A program made the translations under genes and the position numbers. Shown here one piece after another: positions 47,090 to 60,296 of a stretch of DNA of 64,000 nucleotides; position 1 is the first letter of the stretch; each line of letters opens with the position of its first letter. Origin of the DNA: Protopterus annectens (Eukaryota; Chordata; Ceratodontiformes; Protopteridae); NCBI RefSeq assembly GCF_019279795.1, contig NC_056750.1, forward strand, positions 831,811,940-831,875,939, written 5' to 3'. The notes beneath the pieces were generated by a model. The model searched no databases. It was not told where the DNA came from and saw only the letters and a program-made list of their open reading frames with translations.

Positions 47090-47455
47090 AAGCAGACATT
47101 CTCAATTTCAAAAGGATACATTATTAACTATTTTGCTGACCATCATGTAATTCCACTAAGCAGCATTGTGCAACTGTCAGCAACACTTGCAGCTCTAGAA
47201 CACCTGTAAACATGAAGCAGTTAGCAGTCAATTTCAAAATGGATACATTGACACATATTTTGCTTACCATGCCACAAACCCACTAATTGGTGTTGCACAA
47301 TGGTCAACAAGCTCTCACAACACCTGCAAGTCCAAAACACTTGCAGACAGGAAGCAGACAGTAGACAATTTCAAAACAGATACATTGTATCATGTGTGGT
47401 TTGCCATTGCACAAACACGCTAAGTGGCTTTGTGTGGCGGTCAGCACACATACAT
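47090..47455. repeat. Diverged tandem repeat, three units of about 123-138 bp
   Basis: Units start AAGCAGACA or AAGCAGTTA at about 47090, 47213 and 47351 and share CAATTTCAAAA, GATACATT and a CACAAAC-CACTAA-like region. Roughly two-thirds identical by eye. Confidence 0.7.
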
Positions 47456-50265
47456 AGTAACTAATGTAAAATTATACAGGTGCTACTTAGTTGTTTCTGT
47501 GGCAGAAGTTGTAATTAAAGTGTTATAATGCAGGTGAGCCTGGGTTCTAATCCAGCTAAGGCCAAACTTCTCTTACTAAAGTTTCACCTTACTTTATATA
47601 AAAATTAATACATACACATAGGAATAATTATCTATAGCATGTGCATCAAGCATACACAAGATATCAGAGTATATATTCCATGTATAACTGTGGGTATCAG
47701 TACAATTACGGTTAAACAACTACACATTTATTTTCTGAACATTCATATTATATACATACATGGTTAAACAGTCAACTCTTTAATGTATATGGCTAACTAA
47801 TGAGCAGGTCTGACAAACAAGGTCTCATTTGCAATGAGTGCTCTCAATCTGTGTTAATCGGTATAAGTTAATGCTCACAATATATGTGCCAGAGTTCTAT
47901 GTAGTACACTCTAATTTTTATTAAAGCTTTCCTCTCTGTCTGGAGCTAGGAGGGAAGGTGCCAAATTTAAGGCTCAAAGGTGGGCTGTGGAGGCATTCAG
48001 AATCTTTATTGGATTCCTTGTAAAGAGCCACATCTGAATGTTGCTGCAGGGGGGACTATACCAGGTCTCAGTACAAATATGAGGTTTGGAATAGTTTGGC
48101 TAAGCAATCTCTAGTGCAGCTGGTATTCTAAGCACTGGAGACCAATGCAGGCACCACCATAATGACCTCAAAAGGCACAACAGGACACATTCAACCAGTG
48201 GCTGGATGATGTTAGGACTGCTGACATACCAGAGCTGTGTAAGTATACAGATAAAGATAATGAGACAGAAATCTGGATATTGGCAATACTGGTATGCATA
48301 ATGTTCTTCTGTTTTCCTGTCCTTTTTATTCTACAGCCAACCAGGAGATTGCAGTGAACAAGTGAAGCCCATGCTAATAATTTAGAAAGACTTAGGGAAG
48401 CAAAGGGTATATATGGAACACAACATAAGTATTATTTTATTTAAAGGATTGCTCTTTTATACAGTATTATCAAATTAAACATGCATATCTTAACTGTAAA
48501 ATCAAGCAGGCATGGATGCATGCATGCTTCAGTCTGTAGCACATGCCAACAGTAAGAGTCAATTGCAATATTGCATTCAGATGTTGTGGTTTCAAATCCC
48601 CCAGGTAACAGATATATCATAAAATTCCTTAAAAAGATTACATAATAATTTCAACAAAATTGACAAACATGCCATGCTGTTTAATTAATCTGTATTATTT
48701 AATCAAGCATATGTGCAATATATGCATATTGTAAGGATTACTTGGAACAACCATCAGTTATAGTTTCTAGTTGTTAAAAAGTACACTTAAATGTGAAAGT
48801 AGAAATAAATTATTTGCAATGTATTAATTTATTGTATGTCACATATGATGGTACTAATTATCTTTTTTGTCTCTTAGCCCAACCATTATCTCTCTTTCTT
48901 ATTCTCATAGGTGTGATCTCAACATTTTGATGTCATCAATTTCTGGCAACTCACAAAATGCTTTACAGCACAGAGAGGTAGGCCAACCAATGTGGCTCAG
49001 CCTGCCCCTGCAACAATGGCTCATGCACTGATGCCCAACACATCCGGGACCCAATTGGCAGAACTCTGCTGCCCCTGCATTACCTGGACTCTCCACATCA
49101 GGTAGCATTACTCCAGCAGCTGGTGCAGTGGTACCTCTGGGAGTATTGGTCAAGATGGGGATTTTATCACCTGCCAGGAGATGCCAGGCATGGTACATGA
49201 GGTTATGGAAAGCACCACTGGTGCACACCTTGGTTGGATGAAGACAATACTTGCTGGAATGCTGGGCAAATGAAAATGTCAACCACTCCAATAGCAAGTT
49301 GAGGAGGGGGACAATGATAACAGTTTTGAGGGTGATGACTAAATTATCACTATTCCCACATTTGACACACATGGGCATCTGATGTTTCCTCCCTATTCCC
49401 AGTCATCATGTCCCCCAACCTGTGTTCCTCACTTCCCTGTCTCTTGTCTTATTTGTCCTCTTTGGCTGCATCTGCTTACTTATCTACCCTACTTACCTGA
49501 CCTAGAAATACCTACATTTCTTACCTAACATTCCTCTCTTACTGAAATAAAAAAATCATAAATGGCACCTGTCCCCCCAAAAATAGCTCTCCACATTGCA
49601 CGTGTCTTCGCAGCACACTTAATTTGGTCCAATCGGCTATACTACATGATTGCATTGTTGTCACCCATCTTTGTTGAGGTGACAGTACAAATTCAGCCAA
49701 TATTCTATACATATTCATTTTACACTGTTGAACAAGTGGATAGCTATGGTTCTTTCTTACTTCCCTCCTGCATATTGCTATAATGCTTTCCCTTTGTCCT
49801 TCCCTCTGCTTGCCCAGTATTTCACCAATTTCCTATCTACTCCATTTTAACACCTTTAATCTGAGAAAAAATAGAATCACACACACCACACACATAAATA
49901 AGAAATCCCCAATAAAGCATTTCACTTTTTGTCCCCTGTGTTTGCACAGCATTTCATATCGTGCATTAATGCAGAGTGACAATGAATCACTGTTCATGTT
50001 CAATGGCATTGTGTGGTTACCACCACACAATGCAGTTTAAACCTGATGCACTAAGGAAACAAACAGTTAAAGTAGAATAAAGAAAATCATATTAAAATTT
50101 AATTAAAAAAAATATTTTTTAGTCTGTATCAATATGTAAATCCATACATGTACTGTACACATAGATCACTTGAGTACTGTTTGTTTATATACATTGTATC
50201 ACTGTAGTTATACCCCTCCCACATTTTAAACAGTTATCACATGTAATTATTTAATTACATCATTT
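47456..50265. other. Anonymous sequence with an unassigned 157-codon frame
   Basis: A minus-strand frame at 48905-49378 is open for 157 codons but matches no family I know and may be chance. B-box-like GGTTCTAATCC at about 47554 and GGTTTCAAATCCC at about 48588 hint at SINE heads. No other feature. Confidence 0.3.
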
Positions 50266-50267
50266 GA

Positions 50268-50541
50268 GGCCACGGTGGTGCAGCGATTAGCATTGTCGTC
50301 TCACAGCAATAGGTTCTCTGGTTTGATTCTTGGCTGGAGCGCCTTCTGTGTGGAGTCTGCATGTCCTCCCTGTGGACGAGTGATGTTTAAAGACATGTAG
50401 GTAGGTGAGTGCGTGAATGGGTGTGCCTTCTCTGAAGGTTGGGTGTCGGGGTGACACCTCGGCACCGTAAATATCCAATACCAATCATTAGCGGACCAGA
50501 GTTCCACTGTGGCAACCCCTAACCAGGAAAAGCCAAAAGAC
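50268..50541 (+). mobile_element. SINE-A, full-length copy
   Basis: GCCACGGTGGTGCAGCGATT (A box), GGTTTGATTCTTGGC (B box), GTGTGGAGTCTGCATGTCCT, GGTGACACCTCGGCACCGTA, ATCATTAGCGGACCAGAGTT and CCCCTAACCAGGAAAAGCC at the end. It serves as the reference for the copies at 7.0 and 18.7 kb. Confidence 0.85.
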
Positions 50542-50544
50542 GTT

Positions 50545-51780
50545 AGTTTTGTGAATACATATTTAAAATTATTAGATAGATGTATCATCTGGGCTCAAAA
50601 TAAAACACAATGTTCTTACACCTGCTGCCACAGCTAGCTAAACAGCAGATGTATTTCTTATACTCAGTACTATCTAAAGTGTTGACTTCCTCGACTCCTT
50701 GCTTAGTGTTTTTGCACATAGAAAAGCAAACCAATAGAAATTCTGAATTTTATCAACAAAGCAGAGGCCAACATTTGTCTGTTGTTTAACTACGTGTGAA
50801 TGGGGAAAGCAGTATAAATATTTTTAAAGTTAGACAATTTATGACACAACATTTCTGATATGAACTATTTATGAGCACCATGTTAGTTGTTGCCTGTGTC
50901 TACTATAGCCAGTATGGATAAGAACTTCAAGTTCAAGCAGGAGTCCTTAAATGTATAGCTTGCATGTGTAAGCATTTTGCCATTTGATCATGCAAACCAA
51001 CTACTCTGCTGTGCACTATAGAAAGTGCTTATTAGCATGTATTACTTATGTTTACTGTCCAGTTAGTCTTCAGCCCATTAAATTACATGTAAAAGCACAA
51101 CCAAAGGGAAGGCACTATATAATGACTGAATGCATAGTCATGTGTTACCTACACCCATGCACTAGAAACTTGGTATCTCAGTACATGTTCCCAAATATTA
51201 ACTACACTACAGAAATAAATACCAAAAATGCTTTCTTACATAACACGTACATCTTTATACTGATGATACACATTCAGATTGTCTAATACTTGCACGAATG
51301 AGGACAGCAATTATTCAGAGATATGAACACACAGACATGATCCTAAAAATGTGTGTCTGTATGTAACAATTTAAGTGTGTAATTTACACAACATACTAGG
51401 AAAAAGCAGAAAATGTCTCATTTCTCCTACATGCATTTCTCACAGATGTTGCCATATAGTTTGTAAAGCAGTCTCTTAAAGTATGCCTGCACATTAGAAA
51501 CACAACAGAAAATACTACATCCACACTTTTCACACCACTCTCCTAACAGGATATGCCAACCAGATCATTTAATGATGATGAAATCATCTAGAAAGACAAC
51601 TCTGACAAGGCAAATACATACTTTAGTGGTGTTGCAATCATCACATAATATGTTTTGCAGATGGGAACAAAATAATACATGTGTGACAGATTATCACAAC
51701 ATACATTATGAGTGTGTCTCTATGTATGTGTACGTGTGTGCACATAGTCTGAGTAACATCAGTCTGTATCCTATCATCAA
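50545..51780. other. Anonymous AT-rich sequence
   Basis: No gene, repeat or transposon protein recognised. Confidence 0.3.
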
Positions 51781-52263
51781 TCTGGTAACATGCAGAACTT
51801 TTATATGTTGACAGTTGTATATGGCTACCCATCCACTTCATACATGCCTCCCAACATCTTCTGCCAAACATCCATTGATGATATCATCCAGTATAAATTG
51901 TCCAACAGAATTTAAAAAGTGAGGTTTGTGTGTGGCACTTGTGTTAAATACTAAGTTATCTAGCTGGTGTATGTAGGTAAGGGTTCTAATCTCACTGTGG
52001 TCAATATGTGTGTGTAGTGAAAAGAGTGTAACTATGTATCCTGCAGTCCCATGGAGTGCAAGTATTTTGACAGTTGTATATACCTACACATCCATTTCAT
52101 TCAGGACTCCCAACATCTTCTGTCAAACATCCATTGATGATGTCATCCACTATAAATTGTTCAGTGGCATTGTAGAGGTCAGACTTGTGTTGTGGTGCTT
52201 GTGTCAAATACTGAGTTTTCTAGCTTGTGTACTTAGGTAAGGATTCTAATCTCATTTGATCAA

Positions 52264-52330
<67 letters not shown>

Positions 52331-53520
52331 TCAGAAGAGTATAACTGTGTGTCTTATACACCCATGGAGTACAAATGTTTTGAGAGTTGTACATATCCAT
52401 TTCATTCAGGCCTCCCAACATCTTTTCTCAAACATCCAGTGATGACGTCATGCACTATAAATTGTCCAGCAGCATTGTTAAAGGGACTTGTGTTCTCTAG
52501 CTGGTGCATTTAGTTAGGAAGGGGTACTAATCACACTGTGGTCAACTGGTGTCATCAGCTATAAAGTGATGTCAGACACTATAAAAGCTAAACTTGTGCC
52601 GTGGCACTTGTGTTAAGTACTATGCTCTGTAAATAGGTAGGGGTTCTATTCTCTTGGCAGTCAACTGGTAGGTGTCTCTGTGTTTGCTTGGTTGACATTC
52701 AAGAGGCCATCTTACGCAAGCATGTTTGACATTGCTATTACCATCTTCTTCTCACCAGACACTGCTGATGTAATCAGTTATAAAGCATTGTCAGGCACTC
52801 TAAAAGTCAGACATGTGCTGTAGCTCTTGTGTTAAGTACTGTGCTTTGTAAACAGGAATGGGGTTATATTTTCACTGTGGTCAGCTGGTGTGTGTTTTTT
52901 CACTTGATTGACATTCTAGAGACCATTTTACACCAGCATGTGGGACACTGCTGCTACTATTCTTTTCTCACCAGACACTGCTAATGTCATCAGTTATAAA
53001 GTGTTGTTAGATTCTATAAACGACAGACTTGTGCTGTGGTGCTTGCATTAAGTACTATGATTTGTAAATACTTAGATATGAGTTCTATTCTCACTGCCGT
53101 CAACTGTGTGTGCAATCACTATGGTGACAATTATAGAATGATATGTGAGCCCACAGCTATGTCAGACCTGCTCCAAACACCTTGTTGTAGCATACACTGA
53201 TTATGTCATCCTGTATAACATGCACTTGAACAGTATTCAAGAAAAACCTGTGCTGTGGCAGTAACATTAACTACTGTGTTTACAAGCTATATTACCTATG
53301 CATATAGAGGTTCTAATCTGACAACAGTCAACTTGCATATCTATACATACAGCTATCACTTTTGAGACAATTTTACACAGGGATGTGACTCCATATCCCT
53401 GTCCTATACTACTCCTCCCAACATGTTCTCTCATGATGCTATTATACTCCATAAAGTGCAATGTGATAAGTGTTACCATCAGACATATGTGGTGTTGCTG
53501 CTGTGACATTGCATGGCATT
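51780..53520. repeat. Diverged long-period tandem array, about six or seven units of 200-310 bp
   Basis: Repeated blocks in constant order: CCAACATCTTCT, GATGATGTCATC, a TATA-like CACTATAAA, TTGTGCTGTGGCACTTGTGT, then GGTTCTAATCTCACTGTGGT. Units start near 51790, 52055 and 52370 and continue less regularly to 53.5 kb. A TG microsatellite (52268-52328) lies in the second unit. Confidence 0.7.
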
Positions 53521-53524
53521 TATG

Positions 53525-54996
53525 TTCTGTACCTACATAGGTGTAATGTTCAAATCAGGCCCTGTCTACTACTGCTGTGTGTGTGTGCCTGATGGTATAT
53601 TATGGTCATTGTATGATCTTTGGAATCCCTGCTTACTTCACTACCACTTGAGGAACATTTCATGTAGCCCCATGCATCTACTATCCTCCTTTATCCTCTG
53701 GCCACATTACATCCTTCCTGCAGAGGAGTGGAGGATGTCCTCATGTCAAATATGCATGCACATATCATGAAGCAGAGTCCTTCCATGAATTTTTGCAAGC
53801 CATCTTCAGCCCACTGCATGTGTGATTGCTAATTCTGTCATGGTGTGGTGCACATATCCCATATGGACAGTAACAGGATGTAATGCAATCCAACACATAT
53901 AGACATAAGCACAATAGTCTTACTATCTTCTATAATATAGATATAGGGATATTTTTCATGGCATAGTAATGGCAGATGTTGGCCATTAGCGTAATAATAT
54001 CCTAGGACCCTATGCACAGTTGACATGCCAATGTTGCTGTCATTGACGTGTGCTATATTAGGTTGTGGATGTACAACATGGCTATAAGAGGGTATTACAG
54101 TCTGTGATGTGAGGTAATGTATTGATGGCCATTGCTGCCATTACATTACATGCTCCTTCTATAACAGCTGTAGTAATATGCCTCCAGAGAACTGTTGATA
54201 TGGTATGATACACTTTTATGTATATTGTTGGAGTATTAGGACATGTGTTGTTGTAATAGACCAGATCAGCCTTCTACATATTTCACAATCTGTCATCACA
54301 GTGACACTTACAGTATGGCACAGGTGCTTTTTGTGTCTATATACCATCATTAAATGTTCTGTGACAGCCATCAATATAAATTCATATTGCTTACATGGTC
54401 ACATAAGTCTTGTCTCATACACATGTTGTTATGCTGTGAAATGCATAACCAATGTACCACATATTTTGATCCAATTACAACTTTATGGAGTTCATTGTAT
54501 GTGCAGCTATGTTGCTATACCCAAGGATTATTGAGGTGGTCAGCAATACCATTGTACTTCAACTAGCATTTGTGTCAGGAAATGTTCTGCATGAGCCACA
54601 CGCAACTGCTCTCTAATGTGTCCTGATATGGCATCAGGCCGATCAAACACAGCTTACCCATGAAACACATATAGGCATATACAAGAACTTGGTAGAAATG
54701 GACTGGGAAAAACAGCAATCCACACATGGAAAATAAGTTTAGCATTTTTGTTCCTTTTATTAAACACTAGAACTTCTTCAGAACAGTAAAATAATATAAA
54801 ATGCCTTAGTATATACTAACAATTATACCACCAAAAATCAAATTGACCAATAAAAACAAGAAAATCAAGAAACAGCATCCTGCCAACAAAGTCACTTCCT
54901 TAAAATACTAATGAATACAATGTTACTAAATGTACTTATTAGCCATTAAGATGCTAAACAACGAGGTTCATGAAATGTTAATATATAAAAAGAAAT

Positions 54997-55086
<90 letters not shown>

Positions 55087-56175
55087 CATATATATAGCTG
55101 CAACCTACTTAAGCCTATATATTAAAACAAATCCTAAATTTTGTTTACTTGTATTAATTAATTTATTTACATCCATGCATACTACAGTGTTTAAGTACAC
55201 ATTTCACATTGATCATTTCATTAAACCCTGGATAAACATCTGCTCTAAGCAATGAGTTAACCTGCTCAAGCACATAAAAATAAAATTTTCTGAAACCAAT
55301 ACAATTCAAACTATGTTTAGCCAAGGAGTTATTTGAGTCAGCCTTTTATTGTGTTCACAGATTCTAATTCTTAATTGGCTTTACATATAGATATATGTTG
55401 TGCAATTGATTAAGTATGTGACATTGTTAAACTTGTATGACAATGTGCATTGTATCAGTGTGATGAATGACCACGTTATATTTGGAGATATTTTCATAAA
55501 TTGTTTATTCCATTACATGTGAAATGTTAAAGTGAATACAGAACTAAGCACAGATATGTATGTGGATGTCACCAGACATACCCAGCTGGAGTAAATAGAC
55601 AACCTGCTAGCTGACAGTTTGCCTCACATGTCACCCCATCACTACTGGCCATCAGCCAAAGTATACATGCAAACATTACTCAGTAGTATACATGCAAACA
55701 TTACTCAGTTTTTATTCTAAGGAGGGCAGCTCATCTGTGCAATGTTCACAGTAAATAACACAGAATCAATGAGCCCTGGCAACATCACAAGTTGTCTATA
55801 GAGTGACTCAAAATAGACCTAACTGATGCAGCTAGATCCATACTTCAATGGAGCCTCCAAACAGCCTATGTTCCTGTAGAAAGGTGTACATCAACATGCA
55901 TCCTTCTGACTGAGGGTGACCATCACCTGATGCATGGAGATTTAGACCCATCCTAACTGTCCTCATCTGTCAAGTAGACCAACAATTCATCATGGACATT
56001 GTCTATAAGGACACTGGTAATATCTGAACTGTGTACCAAACCCATGTGTGATTCGTTCAGGCTACATTATGTCTGTTACATCTGTGCAATGTTCTCAAGA
56101 AGGTTATCATGGGCATGCATAATGATAACACTATATTCCTGTGTAACTTGACCTAGCCTAGTCATTTGACAGAAA
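53525..56175. other. Anonymous sequence
   Basis: Contains an ACTTCTTCAG motif at 54771-54781 in sequence resembling a Penelope terminal region, a 27-bp duplication near 55660-55710 (GTATACATGCAAACATTACT) and a TG/TA microsatellite. No genes seen. Confidence 0.3.
55000..55081. repeat. (TG)n-(TA)n microsatellite
   Basis: A short TG run and about 68 bp of TA. Confidence 0.95.
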
Positions 56176-56179
56176 TCCA

Positions 56180-56445
56180 CACTCAGGTAGTACTAAGAAA
56201 CTATCACAAGTGGCCATAAACACCAACATTACCAAGTGAGTAGACCACTGGATCACATACATGACAGATAAATATGTTGAAGTGTGTGAAGTGACCTATA
56301 TCTAAGTCTAGTTACCAGTCTGTACTTCAGGGCTCTGTGCTTGGCCCTTTCCTGTTTATTATTTAAGTTTCAGACATCAAGACTGACTTAAACATCCTTT
56401 GTCCAACCAGCTTTGTGGAGGACTGCAAATACAGACAGTATCAAC
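56180..56445 (+). pseudogene. Decayed CR1-like reverse transcriptase fragment
   Basis: The plus strand reads YQSVLQGSVLGPFLFII, stop, VSDIKTDLN, then FVEDCKYRQ. These match the [21 protein letters not shown] and FADDxKxG blocks, with the first Asp of the catalytic pair changed to Glu. Upstream, VDHWITYMTDK may correspond to the WIxxWLxDR block. Old and inactive. Confidence 0.6.
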
Positions 56446-57336
56446 ACATACAAAGGATTGCTGCCACAACCACGGGAACACAGGAGATGAACAGAAATCA
56501 TGGGGGAATTAGTTACATTATAAAAGCAAATACATAAGCTAATTACAATATCGACATAACACCACTATGAGCACACCAAGTGGTATGTGACCTGGTACTC
56601 GGGTAAATGGTATGTGTAACATCCACTAGGATGTGCCCACAGTGGTGACTAATCCCTTGTATGCAGCACAACTCCTGAGTATGTGCAGGACATACAAATC
56701 ATAGGGCATTATAGATCCATAGTTCTCAGCCCACATCACACCAATAACTGAGTTATTTGCACTCTTTTTCATGTAGCTCCCAGCACATCTTCTAGGGATG
56801 AGTTTCTCAAGTGTACCACATTTGCTACAGTGATCTCCCACACATCTTATTGACCATACTTAAGTATTCTTTTTGTTACATTACCATTGGTGGTTGATGG
56901 TGTGGAACCCCTTCAAAGTGTTATACAATAAGCATGTGTGATACATGTTCCGAAGATGCACACAGTAAATGCATAGCTGAATGACAACATTGATGGTATC
57001 CTTTTGTTCTAATGTATACAAGCTGAGATGGATAATACAGTGCTGTGCAGCTTGCATACATCAATTCCCTGAATATACATCCTTATATGTAATAAGTACA
57101 TTTTATGCATCCATCCCATGGTTTATCTTCTGTCTTTGCTGTTATCTCAAGTCAGCAATTAATTAGCATGTATATCACATTTTCTCTCCCCTTTGCTACA
57201 CTGCTGCTTTATGTCCTTATCACATCCTTTATCAGCATGGCCTTTATTTATATGCATTACTGTGGGATTGACAGTCTCACTGTTTATCATTACATCAGTA
57301 TTACAGGTTTTATGTCAGAAATGCTTCTTTACACTT
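56446..57336. other. Anonymous sequence
   Basis: Short frames only; nothing recognised. Confidence 0.3.
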
Positions 57337-58214
57337 AGGTTCATAGGTTCATACTAGGCTATCTGCCCTAGGGCATTTATAAGCCTAGCCAGAATGTGTT
57401 TGGCTTTCGCCACCCATTTTAAATTTATTTTGCTATGCCCTTTTTCGAGGTTAGTATACTGTGCCTCTGTCTAACAGTGACACAGAAGTGATACCCGGGG
57501 TAAACCTACGATCTCCCATCCACTCATCAAGATTCCTCTTGAAGAGAGTCAATGAGGGTCTCTGCCTAACCTGGACTGGGATTTTATTCCAGAGTGAAGG
57601 GAGCCTCTGGGTTATGAATCTGTCCCTCCAGCATGTCCTATTTATTTCAGTGCTGAGGTTCAAGTCTCTCGAGCACGTAGCTCGATGGGATTTGGATTTT
57701 CTGAGGTGCAGCATGTCCATTAATTCCGGGTTGGACATAGCTTTATACATCAGCACAGATCGCCTCTGAACAGGCGGTATGCCACTGAGTAGAGCTGGAG
57801 TTTCTTTAACCGGGCAGCATATGGCATCTGTTTGAGCCCTTTGATCCTCTTGGTGAGGTACTTTTGGGGTCTTTCCAGTTGCTGCAGGTGTCTGGTAAGG
57901 TACATCCCAAAAGGGGCATTGTACTCAATTATGGGCCTGATGAGGGATGAGTAAAGAAGCACGATGACCTCCCCTGATCTAGATTTGAATCCCTTCATGA
58001 TTAGGTGGGCTATATAAAATGTTTTTCTAACCACTTTGGTCACGTGGTTGTCAAATGAGAGATTGCTATCAACTTGGGTCCCCAGGTCCCTAATTACTTC
58101 TTCTGTACTTAATGGATTACCACCTATGTGGTAATTTGTGGGCACTTTGTTTTTGCCAAAGGGGATGACTATACACTTTTTGGCATTTAGCTTGAGGCCA
58201 CTGCTGCTAAGCAC
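57337..58214 (-). pseudogene. CR1 LINE, 3' half of ORF2
   Basis: The same family as the element at 15219-17603. The minus strand reads LKLNAKKCIVIPFGKN, DLGTQVDSNLSFDNH, SLIRPIIEYNAPFGMYLTRH, then after a one-base frameshift near 57750 MYKAMSNPELMDMLHL, CWRDRFITQRLPSLWNKIP and GITSVSLLDRG. The 3' end has the CR1 tail (CTAGTATGAACCTATGAACC). The catalytic RT blocks are missing, so it is a 5'-truncated copy abutting the DIRS element. Confidence 0.9.
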
Positions 58215-60164
58215 CAAGTTAATTCCAATCCTACTATTTCTGATAATGATGGGAAATTATTGATAGGTATGGGGAAAAAAGTGTATCCTTCAGCAACTTT
58301 GATTCTCAGAATTTTGAAATGTCAGGCTTCTATGTTAAAGTGTGTTCTGACAAATTGTGAAAATATGAGGAATGTTCAAATCTGCAGTTTCCTCTTGTGA
58401 GGAAAAATCTGCTTTAAATAACTTACTTTCTTCTATTGCACAGGTCAGTACTTATTGTTTGCAGTGTGTTCATGACTCTCTTGATATTTCTTATATGGCT
58501 ATGGCCACTGGTACTGTTTTGAGGTAGTTTGCATGGCTGCATTCTCAGAACCTCCCAGATGATGTTAAAAATGAGATTTTAAATTATCCATTTGGTATAA
58601 TTGTAGTATGTGGCCCTTCTGCTGCAGAGGTGATCAAAAAGTGTGATGAAAGGGGCAAGGTGATCCAGGGAACCTCTAAGATTTTTCATCCCTCCTTTTC
58701 CAAATTGTCCAAGCAATTTGTTTATCTCCTTATCCAACTTTCCATAGTAAATAGTCCCAGCAAAATTAATGTAAACAGATGTTTAGGAAAAAATGGCAAG
58801 GGGGTTACTAAAAGAAGTCTAGAACCTCCCAAAACCAATGACAATCCAAAATGCATGTCTAAATGACTATTCAAGAGACCTTGTGACCCATTCCCATCCT
58901 GGTGCATTTTGTCTTCCAGAAAGTCAAACTCTCCATTTTTCTCTTTGGCAACAGATTGTTTCAGACAAATGGTTTCTGAAAATCATTCATTAGGTTTACA
59001 GATGGCAGTGGGAGGAAATTCTTCCATTCCATTGGGTCATTTCTTTTCCTCCGATCAGGTTGTTTTGTTTCCACCTGTTCTTCAACACATGCTGCCCCAA
59101 GGAATAATAGGACCAGTTCCTACTTCTAAGGTGGGGAAAGGATGTTCCTAGTCCTAAAGACAGAAAATGCTTGAGACCTGATCTGGATCTTTCTTTCCTA
59201 AACATGTTCCTAAATTCAAAATTATGTCACTTCACCACCTCTTACCTCTTCTTCATCCTTCAAGTTTCTTGGTAACATTAGACATAAAAGCTGTTTATAA
59301 TCACATCCCTATCAGATGTTTCATAAGGTTGTGTGTATCTGAATCACATTATCAGTTTTTTGCCTTACCATTTGGGCCATCCATTGCACCATGATTTCTC
59401 ACAAAATGGCTAGCTGGATCCAGTTATAGCTCATTGCAGCTAAAGGGCATTCATACTTTTCCATATTTAGATGACTTGTTTATCCTTGCAGAGTCTTTTG
59501 TAAAGTGTCAGGAATATCTTTCATGGAAGAGAGATTTCCTACACAAGCTGGGATTCCAATAGAACATTCAAAAGTCTTTCTTCATTCCATCACACAGGAT
59601 TGGGTTCCAAGGATATCAAAGAGACATCTCAGTTCAAAGAGCTTTTCTTCCACAAGAAAAAAAAATAGTTAGATCTATTTCTAAAGTTTTCCACTCAAAC
59701 TTCAGTCACTGCAAGGTAATACCTCAAGTTTTTTGGTCTCAGGGCATCTATGATTCTCATGATACCCCTGGCAAGACTCTACATGAGAAAGATAAAGTGG
59801 TATTTGAAATCTCTTTGGTACAAGCATTAACACTGTTTATCTTTTCAAATCTTTGTGTTGGGGTTTGTCAGAAAGGAAATATTTTGGGGGAAACATCAGT
59901 TATCCTGAAATTCAGGTCTCCCATTCTCACTCCCTGCTCCAAAGCAGTCTGTCACTGCAGACACTTTGGACTTTGCTTGGGGAGCATTTTCAGGAGGGAT
60001 AAAGGTGCAGGGGGTATGGAACACTAAGGACAGATGCAAGCACATAAATGTCAAGGAGATGCTTGCCTGATCAAGGCACTCAACTCTCTGAACCATCTTT
60101 GGTCCCTGGGACATCTTCAAGTGGTTCCAAACAATACCATGTAGTACATCAACAAGCAAGGAGG

Positions 60165-60296
60165 AGTAAGGTCATACCCCCTTTGCAGACTTGGGATAGT
60201 AAGGTCATACCCCCTTTGCAGACTTGGGATAGTAAGGTCATACCCCCTTTGCAGACTTGGGATAGTAAGGTCATATCCCCTTTGCAGACTTGGGAT
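60165..60296 (+). repeat. 33-bp tandem repeat, four copies, inside DIRS RNase H
   Basis: The unit starts AGTAAGGTCATACCCCCTTT and is repeated at exact 33-bp steps with one T for C change in the last copy. 33 bp is 11 codons, so the frame is kept. The single-copy ancestor encodes part of the QGGVRSYPLCRLG region. Confidence 0.95.

Noticed and set aside
48905-49378. 157-codon minus-strand frame as a gene
   Set aside because: No recognised domain, no start context or neighbouring exon that I can support; kept only as an unassigned frame.
54771-54800. Sixth hammerhead motif
   Set aside because: CTGAAGA is present on the minus strand but GAAA is not at the right distance.
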